In this document: piece after piece, positions 33,537 to 43,988 of the stretch
Position numbering within the stretch: position 1 is the stretch's first letter
Layout of the letters: every line of letters starts with the position of its first letter
NCBI RefSeq assembly: GCF_000429305.1
Contig: NZ_AUBP01000032.1
Span: 1-64,000 of the forward strand
Direction of reading: 5' to 3'
Source: Desulfovibrio inopinatus DSM 10711
Lineage (GTDB): Bacteria; Desulfobacterota; Desulfovibrionia; Desulfovibrionales; Desulfovibrionaceae
DNA: 64,000 nucleotides
Notes under the pieces: model-generated
What the model saw: the letters and a program-made list of their open reading frames with translations, nothing else
Told to the model about the DNA's origin: nothing
Databases searched by the model: none
Position numbers and translations under genes: made by a program

Positions 33537-33989
33537 TTACGGCATAGGGGGAAAGAGTTTCGACGGGATATTGTGCTGCGGTTTTCGCTTGGGGGTATTC
33601 GTATCGCCTTGGTGCTCGTCAAGGACACGAATATGCAAGCGGCGTTCGGATGGCGTTGCAATTGTAGCAAAATTACGGATTTCAGCAGCTCGTACAAGAC
33701 GGTCCAACGCATCCCATAGTGGGGTTTCGTGAAATGATACCGTCACCTGTGTGCTTTCCCATTCTTTGTCAATTTTAATGGAGCATCCGGAAATCTCGGA
33801 TAATTTATCCAAAGCTTCAGACAAAGAACGGGCCTTGAAGCTCGTCGTAATGCGAACAGTGGTGCAATCGTCTTGGGCGGTAACTGTTGAATGGGCGAGA
33901 GTGAGTGGCACTCCGAGAAGCACTCCCATCACCGCGTAACGTATAATGCGAAGACGTAATTTTCGCATTGTTTTGCGTAACGTTCTCAT
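33537..33989 (-). CDS. Exported STN-domain protein (secretin/TonB short N-terminal domain)
   Basis: A roughly 150-residue exported protein. The basic start (MRTLRKTMRKLRLRIIRYAV) leads into a signal peptide ending near VTAQDD. The mature part holds an STN-type domain: SFKARSLSEALDKLSEISGC followed by WESTQVTVSFHETPLWDALD, the fold found at the N-terminus of secretins, TonB receptors and FecR-like sensors. No secretin, receptor or FecR domain follows, so it is a stand-alone STN protein; the tail is basic and proline-rich. Start choice between 34022, 33989 and 33968 is uncertain because no ribosome site is strong. Confidence 0.7.
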   Translation of the reverse strand: MRTLRKTMRKLRLRIIRYAVMGVLLGVPLTLAHSTVTAQDDCTTVRITTSFKARSLSEALDKLSEISGCSIKIDKEWESTQVTVSFHETPLWDALDRLVRAAEIRNFATIATPSERRLHIRVLDEHQGDTNTPKRKPQHNIPSKLFPPMP

Positions 33990-34065
33990 TGTTTCATAGC
34001 CTGTCTCTGCATGTACGAACATTCAATACCAATTGAATACCGGGCATTACGAGAGCACGTGCATT

Positions 34066-34815
34066 TTAACTTGGTGGGGGTTTAACGGTTTCGGTTTTTT
34101 CCAGAGCTGCCAAAGCGGCGTGAGCAGTGTCGTAAATCTTCACAATTCTGGTGATACCGACGATATCAAAAACTTTGCGAAAGTTGTCTGATGGTCCTGC
34201 AATGGCAACAGGTTGACCGCGTTTTTCGCTTTCCATGAGGAGCTGAGTCAACACGGCGATGCCAGCCCCATTAATAGATGCGGCATCGTCAAAGTGAAGA
34301 ATAAGTTTGTGCAGGCCAGTTTCTCCCGACGCATCTTTATAGGCATCGATTAAAAACGGTTCGGAACGAGAGGTGACATTACCTCGAATTTCGATGATGG
34401 CCACATCACCGACCTGATTGACCTCGATTTCATCGGTTTTGTTGACTACTGCGATCAACCGTTCATCAGCTCGATTTAACGCTGCTTCCAGAGCCTCACG
34501 GCTTATGGGCTTGTCGATGAAGTCGGTTGCGTTAAGATTCAGTGCTTTTAGGGCAAGATCAATATCTCCATGCCCCGTTATGACAATAACTTCGGTGAGT
34601 GGGCTGATTCCCTTGATGCGCTGCAATACTTCCAGCCCATCCATGCCCGGCATTTTTATATCCGTAATGACAATGGAAGGTTTGCGTTCCTTGAAGAGTT
34701 CGAGGCCCTCTTCGCCATTTTCGGCTGTGATGACCGTATGTCCATAGGCTTCAAGGTAGAGGGAAAACATGGACAGAGTCGGTTTTTCATCGTCGATGAC
34801 TAAAATTTCCCGCAT
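34066..34815 (-). CDS. Response regulator with STAS output domain
   Basis: A 249-residue protein with an intact receiver (DDE at 8-10, phospho-Asp in VITDIKMPGMDG, Lys in FIDKPISREAL) joined to a C-terminal STAS domain (about 130-240). The STAS anti-anti-sigma signature is recognisable (DDAASINGAGIAVLTQLL), but the usual D-S-S-G with the phospho-serine reads N-G-A-G. It therefore cannot be controlled by the standard serine phosphorylation; receiver phosphorylation may take over that role. A GGAG ribosome site precedes the ATG, and the leader carries a CCCACCCACCC repeat. Possible partner of the RsbU-like phosphatase at 26.8 kb. Confidence 0.88.
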   Translation of the reverse strand: MREILVIDDEKPTLSMFSLYLEAYGHTVITAENGEEGLELFKERKPSIVITDIKMPGMDGLEVLQRIKGISPLTEVIVITGHGDIDLALKALNLNATDFIDKPISREALEAALNRADERLIAVVNKTDEIEVNQVGDVAIIEIRGNVTSRSEPFLIDAYKDASGETGLHKLILHFDDAASINGAGIAVLTQLLMESEKRGQPVAIAGPSDNFRKVFDIVGITRIVKIYDTAHAALAALEKTETVKPPPS

Positions 34816-34833
34816 TCGTCTCTCCGGCGACCA

Positions 34834-34844
34834 GGGTGGGTGGG
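34834..34844 (-). repeat. C-rich leader motif (copy 2)
   Basis: The transcript strand reads CCCACCCACCC 19-29 bases before the start of the REC-STAS gene, a variant of the CCCAACCC motif seen before three other starts in the window. Confidence 0.45.
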
Positions 34845-34975
34845 AGTTGCGTCAGTTGGTCTTAGAGGAAACTGCACCCGTTTTTTATAGTGGATTTCAT
34901 CGATTTCGTAAACGAAACAGAAGCCGCTCCAGGTTTCATTCTCAGGGGAGAGGCGGAATTGCAAATAGAGTTATG

Positions 34976-37855
34976 TCAGGTCGATGAAATGGACGTTGAG
35001 GGAGAATGATCATTGCGCTCCAATTTGGAGTTCCTGAGCGCATTGGAAAGTTCTTTCGCCCCGATTGCTTTCGACACCAGTCTTCCTTGGTATGACCAAC
35101 AACATCCACTATGTTTGATGGCATCAAGTTGCGCCGGGTTTTCCACGCCGTTGACTGCGACATTCAGACCAAGAGTTCCCGACAGGACGGCCATGGTCTG
35201 CAACACATAGTCTGTTCCGGATTGAGATGACAGCATAGCGACAACACTCCTGTCGAGTTTGATCGAAGTCACATCAAATCGATGGAGGCGAGTCAGCAAC
35301 GATGCCCCAGCACCAAACCCATCAATGGCGACTTTGACGCCATAGGTCGTGAGACGTCGAATGGACGCCGCGACACTCTCGGGATCGGAGACAATGTCGG
35401 CTTCCTGGATATCGATATTCAGAGCTCCCGGTGGCAAACCATTTCGGCCGGTTAATTCACCGATGCGGGCGGGGAGGTTGGTATCTGCGATTTGCACTGC
35501 ACTCATACCAAGGCTTAAAAACAGTGGGATATCAAACTCTCGACGCCATTTTGCAACTTGTGCTATCGCATGTTCCAGAAGCAGATTCCCCACGTGTTGC
35601 AACAGGCCGGTTTTCTTCGCCACGCGAGAAATTTTTTCCGCGTCGATCGAACCGTGCGCACCATTCCAATGCAATCGTGCTTCAACCCCGACGATTTCGT
35701 TGGTGTGTGTAGATATTATGGGTTGATATAATATATCGAGGAGCTGCTTTTCGACGGCGTGTCGTAAATCTTGTTCCAATGCAAGCTTGCGCCGACTCTG
35801 CTCACCCATTTCTTCGGTATAAAATGAAAAGGTATTTCGTCCTCCTTGCTTGGCCGAATACATTGCGACATCGCTGCATTTAATGAGATCATCCGCATCG
35901 TATCCATCAAGGGGAAAGATCGATGCCCCTACACTGGTTGTGATATAATACGGCGCGCCAGCCAGATTGAAAGGAACACGAAATGTTTTGATAATTCGAT
36001 GAATGACGTCGATGACGTCTTCGTTGTGACTAATGTGGTGAAGAAGAATGACAAACTCGTCGCCACCGAGTCGAGCTAAAGTATCTTCATCGCGAATTTG
36101 TGCTTTCAGGCGTTTTGACACGTCGATAAGGAGCTGGTCACCAACATCATGCCCCAGGGAATCGTTGACACTTTTGAAATTGTCCAGGTCGAGAAAGAGA
36201 AGACTGAGCTGGGAATTGTTGCGTTTGGCATGGCGTATGGCCATATCGAGCCTGTCGAGCAACAACGTGCGGTTCGGTAATTTTGTCAGTGCATCATGAT
36301 TCGCTTGGAAGAGAATGTACGCTTCCTGCTCTTTGTTCGCAGTAACGTCGTGCAGTTGTCCCACATAGTGAGTCACATTGCCGACGTTATCGCGAATCGA
36401 GACGATGCTGGTCCATTGAGCATAAATGGAGCCATCTTTGCGTCTATTCCATATTTCTCCCTGCCATCCTCCGGTTTCCAAAAGTTCGCGCCACAATTGG
36501 CGGTAGAACGAATCCTGATGTCGATCTGATTTCAGAATGCGCGGAGTGTGCCCTTCGACTTCAGCCAAAGAGTAGCCCGTGATGTGTATGAACGCATCAT
36601 TGACAATGAGAATACGGCCTTGAACATCGGTAATGATAATACCATCAAGTGAATGGTCGAAAATCTCTCGGAACAATTTGAGTTCAGAATTAGCTTCGAG
36701 AAGCTTTGTTGTCGTTTGAACGACATCCTCCTCTTTTCGTTTCAACGAATCGCAAAGTTGAGAGATATGAGTGAAGATGGAATCGAATTCCCGATCACGA
36801 GCCTGGGGTATCACGCACGTCAATTCTCTCTGGCTGACGGTCGCGAGCGTTGTGTTGACACGGCTGACCTCGGCTAGCACGCTGGAATTGAAAAAGCGTG
36901 CTACGAGAATAAATGCTGGAATTGTAACGATAAAGACGAGCAGCCAAATTTTCCCCGCTGCTTTGAGTGGTGCAGATTCAAAACTGGAGAAGTCATACGA
37001 TATCATGATGCAGGTGCCGGAATTGGCCAATGGGAGTCGGGTATTCTTCAGTGTGAATGAACGATATTGCGTGATAATGCCATTGGTTTCTATTGTGACG
37101 TTGGAGGAAACTTTCAGCTTATTAACAATATCGATGGGTAGAGGGGTACCCTGATTCAGTAAAGACCAACTTCCGACTGTATTATATTTAAATATATCCA
37201 ATCCAATAACATACGGTGTAGCCCGTACAACTTCATTAAAGGCATGCTTCAGTCCCTGTCCATATTCCGATCCGGGAGCAAAGCGGCGCATTGCATCTGT
37301 AAAATTGACCGCCACTTCCAGGATAAAATCAGAACCGACAGGACTGTAAAACGCATATATTTTGAGAATTCCTGTTCGGCTGGAAAATCCGAGACGATCA
37401 ATATGGATTTCACCTGCGCCAAAAAGGTCGCGGAGTCTGTTGGTCAACGATTCGGATACACTAAAAAGATTTAAACCTTTATCTGGACTGAATGTCGTCA
37501 TGAAGACATCGCCATGATCATTGATGAGATATATATCATCAATGTTATATTGCCGAGCCAATGTGATTAATTTGCTTTCGTCAACGGAGTGCGGACCAAG
37601 AGTACGAATATCGTTAGCTAATGTTGGCAAGACATTATGGAGTGAACGGTCGACTTCTGCTTCAACCATGGCGGAGGCTGTATCAAATAAACTAAATACA
37701 TTAATAGCGTTTTGTATGGTGATGTCTTTGATCTCGACCATTGATCGATGTGAGGTTTCTATTGCGAGAAGATAGACTCCCATACAAATAATTAATGTCG
37801 CGAGAAGGCTAAAGATGCAAAGCTGTTTAAAAATACGATATTTTATGCTTTTCAT
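34976..37855 (-). CDS. Membrane PAS-GGDEF-EAL protein, EAL domain degenerate
   Basis: A 959-residue cyclic-di-GMP signalling protein. A membrane helix near 13-31, a periplasmic Cache-like sensor to about 300, a second helix at 302-320, a HAMP-like linker, and a PAS domain at about 395-510. The diguanylate cyclase domain has an intact GGDEF at 597-601. The EAL domain (about 695-945) has lost key residues: EAL is EAR (725-727), and the DDFGTG loop reads DGFGAG. It therefore probably makes c-di-GMP and uses the EAL part for binding or regulation rather than hydrolysis. It stands alone on the minus strand, with about 200 bases of upstream sequence. Confidence 0.88.
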   Translation of the reverse strand: MKSIKYRIFKQLCIFSLLATLIICMGVYLLAIETSHRSMVEIKDITIQNAINVFSLFDTASAMVEAEVDRSLHNVLPTLANDIRTLGPHSVDESKLITLARQYNIDDIYLINDHGDVFMTTFSPDKGLNLFSVSESLTNRLRDLFGAGEIHIDRLGFSSRTGILKIYAFYSPVGSDFILEVAVNFTDAMRRFAPGSEYGQGLKHAFNEVVRATPYVIGLDIFKYNTVGSWSLLNQGTPLPIDIVNKLKVSSNVTIETNGIITQYRSFTLKNTRLPLANSGTCIMISYDFSSFESAPLKAAGKIWLLVFIVTIPAFILVARFFNSSVLAEVSRVNTTLATVSQRELTCVIPQARDREFDSIFTHISQLCDSLKRKEEDVVQTTTKLLEANSELKLFREIFDHSLDGIIITDVQGRILIVNDAFIHITGYSLAEVEGHTPRILKSDRHQDSFYRQLWRELLETGGWQGEIWNRRKDGSIYAQWTSIVSIRDNVGNVTHYVGQLHDVTANKEQEAYILFQANHDALTKLPNRTLLLDRLDMAIRHAKRNNSQLSLLFLDLDNFKSVNDSLGHDVGDQLLIDVSKRLKAQIRDEDTLARLGGDEFVILLHHISHNEDVIDVIHRIIKTFRVPFNLAGAPYYITTSVGASIFPLDGYDADDLIKCSDVAMYSAKQGGRNTFSFYTEEMGEQSRRKLALEQDLRHAVEKQLLDILYQPIISTHTNEIVGVEARLHWNGAHGSIDAEKISRVAKKTGLLQHVGNLLLEHAIAQVAKWRREFDIPLFLSLGMSAVQIADTNLPARIGELTGRNGLPPGALNIDIQEADIVSDPESVAASIRRLTTYGVKVAIDGFGAGASLLTRLHRFDVTSIKLDRSVVAMLSSQSGTDYVLQTMAVLSGTLGLNVAVNGVENPAQLDAIKHSGCCWSYQGRLVSKAIGAKELSNALRNSKLERNDHSPSTSISST

Positions 37856-38075
37856 ATCAAAAAGAGTTGCTGCATATGTGATGAATGATAAACATTGTCC
37901 GGTCGAAACTTCATTAATGGATGGCTTAAGTGAGGTTTTGAGCAGAGAAAGTGCGTATTATTCACGGAGTTGTCGCCATGAAAACCAATGAAATACTGTG
38001 AATACTTTATCTCTAATTTAGGCTGAACAGTAAAGAAAAAAAACAAATAACATTAAATTGTAACGTTCTCTCTCG

Positions 38076-39593
38076 TTATTGGGAAGATTCAGAAGGCAAG
38101 ATTGCTGCAAGGAGGTGTTCATAGAGCTGTTTTTTTACAAGAGGCTTTGCCAGTTTCGCTTGGAAGAGGCGCTCTTCGGTAAGGTGGTTCGGGAGGCGAC
38201 CTGACAAGGCAAGGATGGGGACGGGTGTTAGACCGGCGTGCATTTCATCATCTCGGATTGCATGAACAGTTGTAATGCCATCCATATCAGGCATTTCCAA
38301 ATCCATAAGAATGACGTCATAGCGCTTTGTCTTGGCCATCTCTCGACCTTGCATACCACTTAAAGCCGATTCGAGTTGGCAGGCTGTTTTTTTGAGATAG
38401 GTTTTTACGATAAAGTGCGTAAATTCGGAGTCATCCACGAGTAGAATTGTCATGGGAGGGAGATCTTCGGAACGCGATAGTTCTTTGTCGGGACGCTGTT
38501 CTGGCAACGACGTTATTTCTTGCGTCGATGCCAGTGGAAGACGGACCGTTACGTCCGTACCATGTTCAACCGACGTCGACATGGTCACATCACCGCCTAA
38601 GGTTCGGGCCATTAATCGCGCGGTATACGCTCCCAGGCCAACTCCACCGGGCTTCCCTGCGGTGACATACTTTTCAAAAAAACGGTCACGTATCAATGCG
38701 GGAACACACCCCATGTTATGGACGGTGATGCACGCTTGTTCTGCCTTCTTCTGTATGCGCACCATAACGGGATCCTGCAATGTCGATGCTTCCAAGGCGT
38801 TGGCCAACAGGTTGGAGAACAAAGAAAAAAGCAGTAACTCTTCGGCCAGTACAAAGAGTGTCGATGCTGGTTCTCCTTGAACATGAGCCGTTTCAAGCTG
38901 GACAACACGATCGGTAAATTCAGGACGGCTTGTTACTTCGGAAATTGTTCTCTGCAAAACAGGGATAAGTTCGACACGCTCTGCTTTGGGAACATAGACA
39001 CCTGTTTCCATGGCATACATGTCGATGGATTTATTGAGTGTCCCGAGAATACGGTATCCTGCGCATTGGACGATGCGTAAAGCTTCCTGAACGTTTTCCG
39101 GAAGGTTTTTTTCTCCGATAAGAAATTCGGTCAGCCCCAAAATTGCTCCCAGGGGATTCTTCAGGTCATGCTTGGTCATGCGATCCACGTCTTCGCGGAT
39201 ACGGAGTGCTTCGTGGAGTGCAAGATGATTTTTGACTCGGGCGCGGACAATGGCCGGTGTAAAAGGCTTGGTAATGTAATCGACAGCACCGAGTTCGAGC
39301 CCTTCCACCTCGTCTTCTTCTCCGGTCAGGGCCGTCACAAAAATAATGGGAATATCTTGTGTTGCCGAATCTGCTTTGAGTCTGTTCGAGGTTTCGTACC
39401 CATCCATATCGGGCATGAGGATGTCAAGCAAAATAAGGTCAGGCTTTTTGGTTGCGGCAAGGCGCAAGGCCGTTTGGCCGTCGCGAGCAAACAACACGGC
39501 ATAGTCGGCTTTGAGCAGGTCGACAAGAATCTTAATGTCTGTTGCTGAATCGTCCACGATGAGGATTTTTCTTTTCTGTTCAATCGTGTCCAT
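38076..39593 (-). CDS. Hybrid histidine kinase, REC-HisKA-HATPase-REC
   Basis: A 505-residue soluble signalling protein. An N-terminal receiver (about 8-125, phospho-Asp in [13 protein letters not shown]) is followed by a short kinase core with H-box MTKHDLKNPLG near 145 and an ATPase domain with N-box LANALEAS and GVGLGAYTARL. A C-terminal receiver follows (VILMDLEMPDMDG). It has no membrane segment, so it takes its input through the first receiver, perhaps from the kinase at 40.6-44 kb, whose gene lies upstream on the same strand with the REC-GGDEF-like gene between. Ribosome site AGAGGA. A G-rich tract lies in its leader. Confidence 0.9.
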   Translation of the reverse strand: MDTIEQKRKILIVDDSATDIKILVDLLKADYAVLFARDGQTALRLAATKKPDLILLDILMPDMDGYETSNRLKADSATQDIPIIFVTALTGEEDEVEGLELGAVDYITKPFTPAIVRARVKNHLALHEALRIREDVDRMTKHDLKNPLGAILGLTEFLIGEKNLPENVQEALRIVQCAGYRILGTLNKSIDMYAMETGVYVPKAERVELIPVLQRTISEVTSRPEFTDRVVQLETAHVQGEPASTLFVLAEELLLFSLFSNLLANALEASTLQDPVMVRIQKKAEQACITVHNMGCVPALIRDRFFEKYVTAGKPGGVGLGAYTARLMARTLGGDVTMSTSVEHGTDVTVRLPLASTQEITSLPEQRPDKELSRSEDLPPMTILLVDDSEFTHFIVKTYLKKTACQLESALSGMQGREMAKTKRYDVILMDLEMPDMDGITTVHAIRDDEMHAGLTPVPILALSGRLPNHLTEERLFQAKLAKPLVKKQLYEHLLAAILPSESSQ

Positions 39594-39624
39594 TCTGTAT
39601 CCTCTTACGCTCTATACTGCACCT

Positions 39625-39648
39625 GGGCTGGGCTGGGTTGGGTTGGGG
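39625..39648 (-). repeat. C-rich leader repeat (copy 3), G-quadruplex-like on the plus strand
   Basis: The plus strand has five runs of three or four G separated by 2-base spacers (CT, CT, TT, TT). The transcript strand thus carries CCCAACCCAACCC-type repeats 32-55 bases before the start at 39593. The G-rich strand satisfies a G-quadruplex motif. Confidence 0.6.
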
Positions 39649-39666
39649 TGATTTTACCACGAGTAT

Positions 39667-40584
39667 TCAATAGGAGGATGAGAATATTTCCGTACGATTG
39701 CAGCCGTTGGCTTTTGCCAGATACAACATTTGTTCGGCGCGTTGTATGAGCTCTTCGGGGTCGATGGTCTCCTCTGTAGGGTCAATACTGGCCAGCCCAA
39801 GGCTCACCGTGACATACGCATATTCTGGAGACGGATGCTCAATATGGAGTTCCGTCACCGCGTTGCGCAGAGTTTCAGCCTGAAAATGTGCCGACTTGAG
39901 TGGACACCCAGGCAGTACAACAGCAAATTTTTCTTCGCCATATCGCGCCAACAGACTGCCCGACCACTGGAGTGCGGTGTGCATTGCTTTGGCCAGTCGA
40001 CGCAGACACCAGTTCCCCTGAACATACCCGGCACTGTCATTGAATGCCTCGAAATGATCCACGTCGATACGTATGAGCGCTATCGGAGCTGTGTCGTCTT
40101 GTTCCCATAGCCGGGACAGGGTTTCGTCAAAGCTGTGTCGATTGGGTATGTCGGTCAAACCATCAATGCCAGCAAGCTCTTCGAGAAGTTCGGACTTCCG
40201 TTTGAGCCGGACTTGAGTATCCACTCGTGCTTTAACAATCTCGGGGATAAATGGCTTGCCGACGTAATCGACGGCACCCAGCGCGAATCCTTTTGCTTCA
40301 TCTTCTGTCGACGTGCGAGAGGTAATGAAAATAACAGGAATATCCCGCAGTAACGGGTCTGCCTTGAGTTGGGTCAAAACTTCGTATCCATCCATGCCCG
40401 GCATGAGAATATCGAGCAAAATACAATCCGGTTTTTTCGATGCGGCCAGTTGAAGCGCGGTCTTTCCTTCTTTGGCGAAAACAATACGATAGTCGCTTTT
40501 GAGCATATCGACCAATATTTTCAAATTGGCCGGGGCATCATCCACAATGAGGAGCTGAGGCTTTTCTTTGTAGATATCGTTCAT
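39667..40584 (-). CDS. Response regulator with GGDEF-like domain, signature degenerate
   Basis: A 305-residue REC-GGDEF layout. The receiver (about 9-125) is complete, with phospho-Asp in [13 protein letters not shown]. The second domain keeps the diguanylate cyclase scaffold, including the [14 protein letters not shown] start and the metal-Asp strand [13 protein letters not shown]. The active-site signature at 216-220, however, is GEEKF instead of GG[DE]EF, so cyclase activity is doubtful. It may bind GTP or c-di-GMP, or act as a partner. The start overlaps the stop of the 1135-residue hybrid kinase by 4 bases (ATGA), which makes that kinase its obvious phosphodonor. Confidence 0.87.
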   Translation of the reverse strand: MNDIYKEKPQLLIVDDAPANLKILVDMLKSDYRIVFAKEGKTALQLAASKKPDCILLDILMPGMDGYEVLTQLKADPLLRDIPVIFITSRTSTEDEAKGFALGAVDYVGKPFIPEIVKARVDTQVRLKRKSELLEELAGIDGLTDIPNRHSFDETLSRLWEQDDTAPIALIRIDVDHFEAFNDSAGYVQGNWCLRRLAKAMHTALQWSGSLLARYGEEKFAVVLPGCPLKSAHFQAETLRNAVTELHIEHPSPEYAYVTVSLGLASIDPTEETIDPEELIQRAEQMLYLAKANGCNRTEIFSSSY

Positions 40585-43500
40585 GACGAGGTTCCATTCC
40601 CTGTAATATCATTCTGCAATGCATCGGCCAAAACTATGGCACGCTCGAATTCAAGGTCAGAGACGGCCTCGTCCAGCTCGGCAAGCCGAGCCGCACAACA
40701 GGGTTCCAACGCCTGGTGCAACGCATTGAGTGATTCTTGGGCATCCATGTCGTTTTCTTCCAACAGCGTTCGTAAAGTAACCAAAAGTGGCATCACACGA
40801 TCGATATCGACAGTGCAATCTGTCTCGTCGGAAGGCAGCGTTGGAGCCTTGGACTCTTCGGGAAGATTCGTGTCGAGCCCGGACAATACCATTTCCATAC
40901 TTTGCATGAGTGCAGGCACAGCGGACAGCGCTTCCTCTCGCTGTCGTTCTCGACACGCGTGTTCGACCTGTGCGGCGTTTGCGGCCACATACCGTGCCCC
41001 GATATTCGATGCGACACCTTTTAACGTATGCGCCATGCGCTCAGCGCGATCCATATCTTCCGCCGTGATCAGTTCCTGGAGCGTGGAGCTGATCTCTCTG
41101 AATTCGCGTCGGAAATCGAACAGTAGTTTGCGATAGAGCCGTGCGTTGCCGTCAACGCATCGCAAGCCAGCACTGATGTCCATGCCGGGAAGTTGCTGGG
41201 GCAACTCCACATCCTCCATAGTTTTATCGAAATGATCAGAACGTGCTGGTGTCGTATCCCGGCGTTTAGGTTGGATCCATTTCTTGAGTGCTTCGAACAA
41301 GGCGTCCGGATCTATGGGTTTGGTTATATGGTCATCCATACCCGCAGCCAGGCTTTTTTCCCGGTCGCCGACCAATGCATGGGCTGTCATGGCAACAATC
41401 GGCAACGTCTCTGCTAGATGGTTGAGTCGAATTGCTGTGGCGGCTTCATACCCATCCATTTCCGGCATTTGAATGTCCATGAGTACGAGTTCGATATCGG
41501 GATCAGCGGCCACGGTCTCCACGGCTTCGCGGCCATTTTCTGCAGTTACAACATGGAGTCTGGCTTTTTGAAGCAATTCCGATGCGACTTGTCGATTGAC
41601 GGCATTGTCTTCGACTAAAAGCACTTTTGCTCCGGCAATGTTATCGAAATCGCGGGGATTTGAGCGACGGAATTGAAGTCGGGGGAGACGTTGGTCATGG
41701 GTTATATGGCCGAACAAATTCATGATGGTATCGAACAGGACGGACGGATTGACCGGTTTGACGAGAAATGCATCAATACCGACGCGTGCTGCCCGGTCAT
41801 GAATTTCCTGTCGACCATACGCCGTCACCATGAGAACCTGAGGTATTGACTCCAGATGGACTTCTTTCTTGATTCGACGGGAGGCTTCAACACCGTCCAT
41901 GCCGTCCATCTTCCAGTCCATCAACACAAGCTGAAATGGGTCTGAGGCGTCGGTTCCTTCAAGGATTGTCAAAGCTTCTTCTCCAGATTCAGCGGTTGTG
42001 ACTCGGAAACTATACGACGTCAGGACCGCCTTTAAAATTTCACGCGCTGTGGCATTGTCGTCAACCACCAGCGTTTTGAGACCACGAAGATCGGGGTCGA
42101 CCTGACTGGCTTTTTGGTCTTCGGCCGGGTCCAGACCAAGCTCGATATGAAACGTGAAGACACTCCCCTTGCCGGGAGTGCTGAAAACCTCAATGTCTCC
42201 ACGCATCATTGTAATGAGTCGCTTACAGATGACGAGGCCGAGTCCGGTTCCACCGAAGCGCCGGGTTATGGTTTCATCGGCCTGCGCAAAAGACGTGAAG
42301 AGTCGTTGTTGCTCCTCAGGTGTCATCCCAATGCCAGTATCTTTGATCGTAAAACGGAGGATAGCCGTGTTGTTGCGTACATCATCAACCGAGACTTCGA
42401 GGACGACTTCCCCATTCTCGGTGAATTTGACGGCATTGCCACAGAGGTTGGTGAGAATTTGACTGAGTCGTAAAGGATCGCCGATTAGCTTCAGAGGAAC
42501 ATCCGGCGCAATCTTGAAAATGAGCTCCAGGCCTTTTTCTTCCGTTTTGAATCCAATGACACCCGACACCCCATCAAGAATTTCGTCCAGGTGGAACGGG
42601 GTGTGTTCAATATGCATTTTACCGGCTTCGATTTTGGAGAAATCAAGAATATCGTTGATGAGACCCAACAGTGACGTCGCTGCATTTTGCAGTTTTTGCA
42701 GATAGTCGCGTTGCTTGGGATTCAATTCCGTTGAAAGTGCAAGGTGACTCATCCCGAGTATAGCATTCATAGGTGTACGAATTTCATGGCTCATTCGGGC
42801 CAGAAAATCACTTTTCGCCTGGTTGGCTGCATTGGCTTCGTCGCGTGCCTGGTTGATTTCAACTTCTGCGGTTTTGAGTTTGTGGACATGACGTTTCAAC
42901 CTCTTCGACATGACGTAGAAGCGGAAAGACACGGCACCAATGATGGAGATTGTGAGAAAAGACAAACCGAGAATGATATAGAGTCGATGGAGGTCCGGTT
43001 TGGGATCACGTTCCCATATCAGGCTGGATACGTCGAAATCTTTCGGGATCATCCCCATGCGAGCATATGTCTTGGCGATATGTGTCCAGCGTCCTGGGCT
43101 CATATATCCGAGTTCAACAAGTTCGGGTAAAATGAGTCGCCGCATGTGCTCGGCTTCGAATTTGAGATGTGCTCGGCTATGACGATCGCTATAGTGAGTG
43201 AGGATCAGGTCGATGATTTCGTCTTCGTGTTCAAAGGCATAAGCCCAGCCTTTGAGCGAGGCGTCCACAAATGCTTTGACAACATCGGGATGCTTTTGGA
43301 CCTCTTCTTTTGTGGTGAAGAGCGTATCACCGTAAAAGTCGATTCCAGCCGATCGTGGGGTAAAAACCTGATACGGGACACCACGTTCTTCAAGAAGAAA
43401 TGGTTCGTCTGTGGAATAACTGGAAATGGCGTCGACTTTGTTCGCGATGAGGTCAGCCGGGCTGAACGTGTGGTGAGCAAACTGCATCTGCTTGATGGGG

Positions 43501-43988
43501 AGACCTTCGTCTTTGAGATAAGCGAGCAGTTCAGCTGCATCGTTTTCTATCATGATGCGCTTGCCGAGCATGTCATGAATCGATGCTAAGTCGGACCGTT
43601 CCGTAGTGAGAAAGACTAAAGGGGAATGTTGAAAAATGACGGCTAAAGCAACAACCGGCTTGCCCTCGGATCGGGAAAGTACGAGATTGGATGATGCAAC
43701 TCCGAACTCAGCACCGCCAGAGACGACGATATCCACAGCCGGTGTCGTTGTGCCTTCCAGAATGCTGACATCGAGACCGGCCTGTTGGTAAAAACCTTTT
43801 TCCAATGCTGCGTAATAACCGGCGAATTGGAATTGATGTCGCCATTTGAGCTGAAGACGCACCGGCGTCAATCCGGCGTTTTTCGCCTGGGCTGGAGCGG
43901 GCCAAACGAACCAGATGAGCGCGAGAACGATAAGAATCACTCTGCCTAAAATCTGGTGATGAGTGTCCAATACATTCGCGTTGTTCAT
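40581..43988 (-). CDS. Hybrid kinase with THI5/NMT1-like periplasmic sensor, two RECs and HPt
   Basis: A 1135-residue transmembrane phosphorelay protein. After a signal/anchor helix ([20 protein letters not shown]) comes a complete substrate-binding-protein domain (about 35-330) opening with [20 protein letters not shown], the same family as the protein encoded at 25.8 kb. A membrane helix lies near 338-358, then the kinase core ([20 protein letters not shown] near 397-416, ATPase with [11 protein letters not shown]), a receiver with [13 protein letters not shown], a second with [13 protein letters not shown], and an HPt domain with [13 protein letters not shown] near 1010. Ligand probably a small sulfonate-, nitrate- or pyrimidine-like compound by family, but unproved. 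It is translationally coupled to the REC-GGDEF-like gene. Confidence 0.92.
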   Translation of the reverse strand: MNNANVLDTHHQILGRVILIVLALIWFVWPAPAQAKNAGLTPVRLQLKWRHQFQFAGYYAALEKGFYQQAGLDVSILEGTTTPAVDIVVSGGAEFGVASSNLVLSRSEGKPVVALAVIFQHSPLVFLTTERSDLASIHDMLGKRIMIENDAAELLAYLKDEGLPIKQMQFAHHTFSPADLIANKVDAISSYSTDEPFLLEERGVPYQVFTPRSAGIDFYGDTLFTTKEEVQKHPDVVKAFVDASLKGWAYAFEHEDEIIDLILTHYSDRHSRAHLKFEAEHMRRLILPELVELGYMSPGRWTHIAKTYARMGMIPKDFDVSSLIWERDPKPDLHRLYIILGLSFLTISIIGAVSFRFYVMSKRLKRHVHKLKTAEVEINQARDEANAANQAKSDFLARMSHEIRTPMNAILGMSHLALSTELNPKQRDYLQKLQNAATSLLGLINDILDFSKIEAGKMHIEHTPFHLDEILDGVSGVIGFKTEEKGLELIFKIAPDVPLKLIGDPLRLSQILTNLCGNAVKFTENGEVVLEVSVDDVRNNTAILRFTIKDTGIGMTPEEQQRLFTSFAQADETITRRFGGTGLGLVICKRLITMMRGDIEVFSTPGKGSVFTFHIELGLDPAEDQKASQVDPDLRGLKTLVVDDNATAREILKAVLTSYSFRVTTAESGEEALTILEGTDASDPFQLVLMDWKMDGMDGVEASRRIKKEVHLESIPQVLMVTAYGRQEIHDRAARVGIDAFLVKPVNPSVLFDTIMNLFGHITHDQRLPRLQFRRSNPRDFDNIAGAKVLLVEDNAVNRQVASELLQKARLHVVTAENGREAVETVAADPDIELVLMDIQMPEMDGYEAATAIRLNHLAETLPIVAMTAHALVGDREKSLAAGMDDHITKPIDPDALFEALKKWIQPKRRDTTPARSDHFDKTMEDVELPQQLPGMDISAGLRCVDGNARLYRKLLFDFRREFREISSTLQELITAEDMDRAERMAHTLKGVASNIGARYVAANAAQVEHACRERQREEALSAVPALMQSMEMVLSGLDTNLPEESKAPTLPSDETDCTVDIDRVMPLLVTLRTLLEENDMDAQESLNALHQALEPCCAARLAELDEAVSDLEFERAIVLADALQNDITGNGTSS

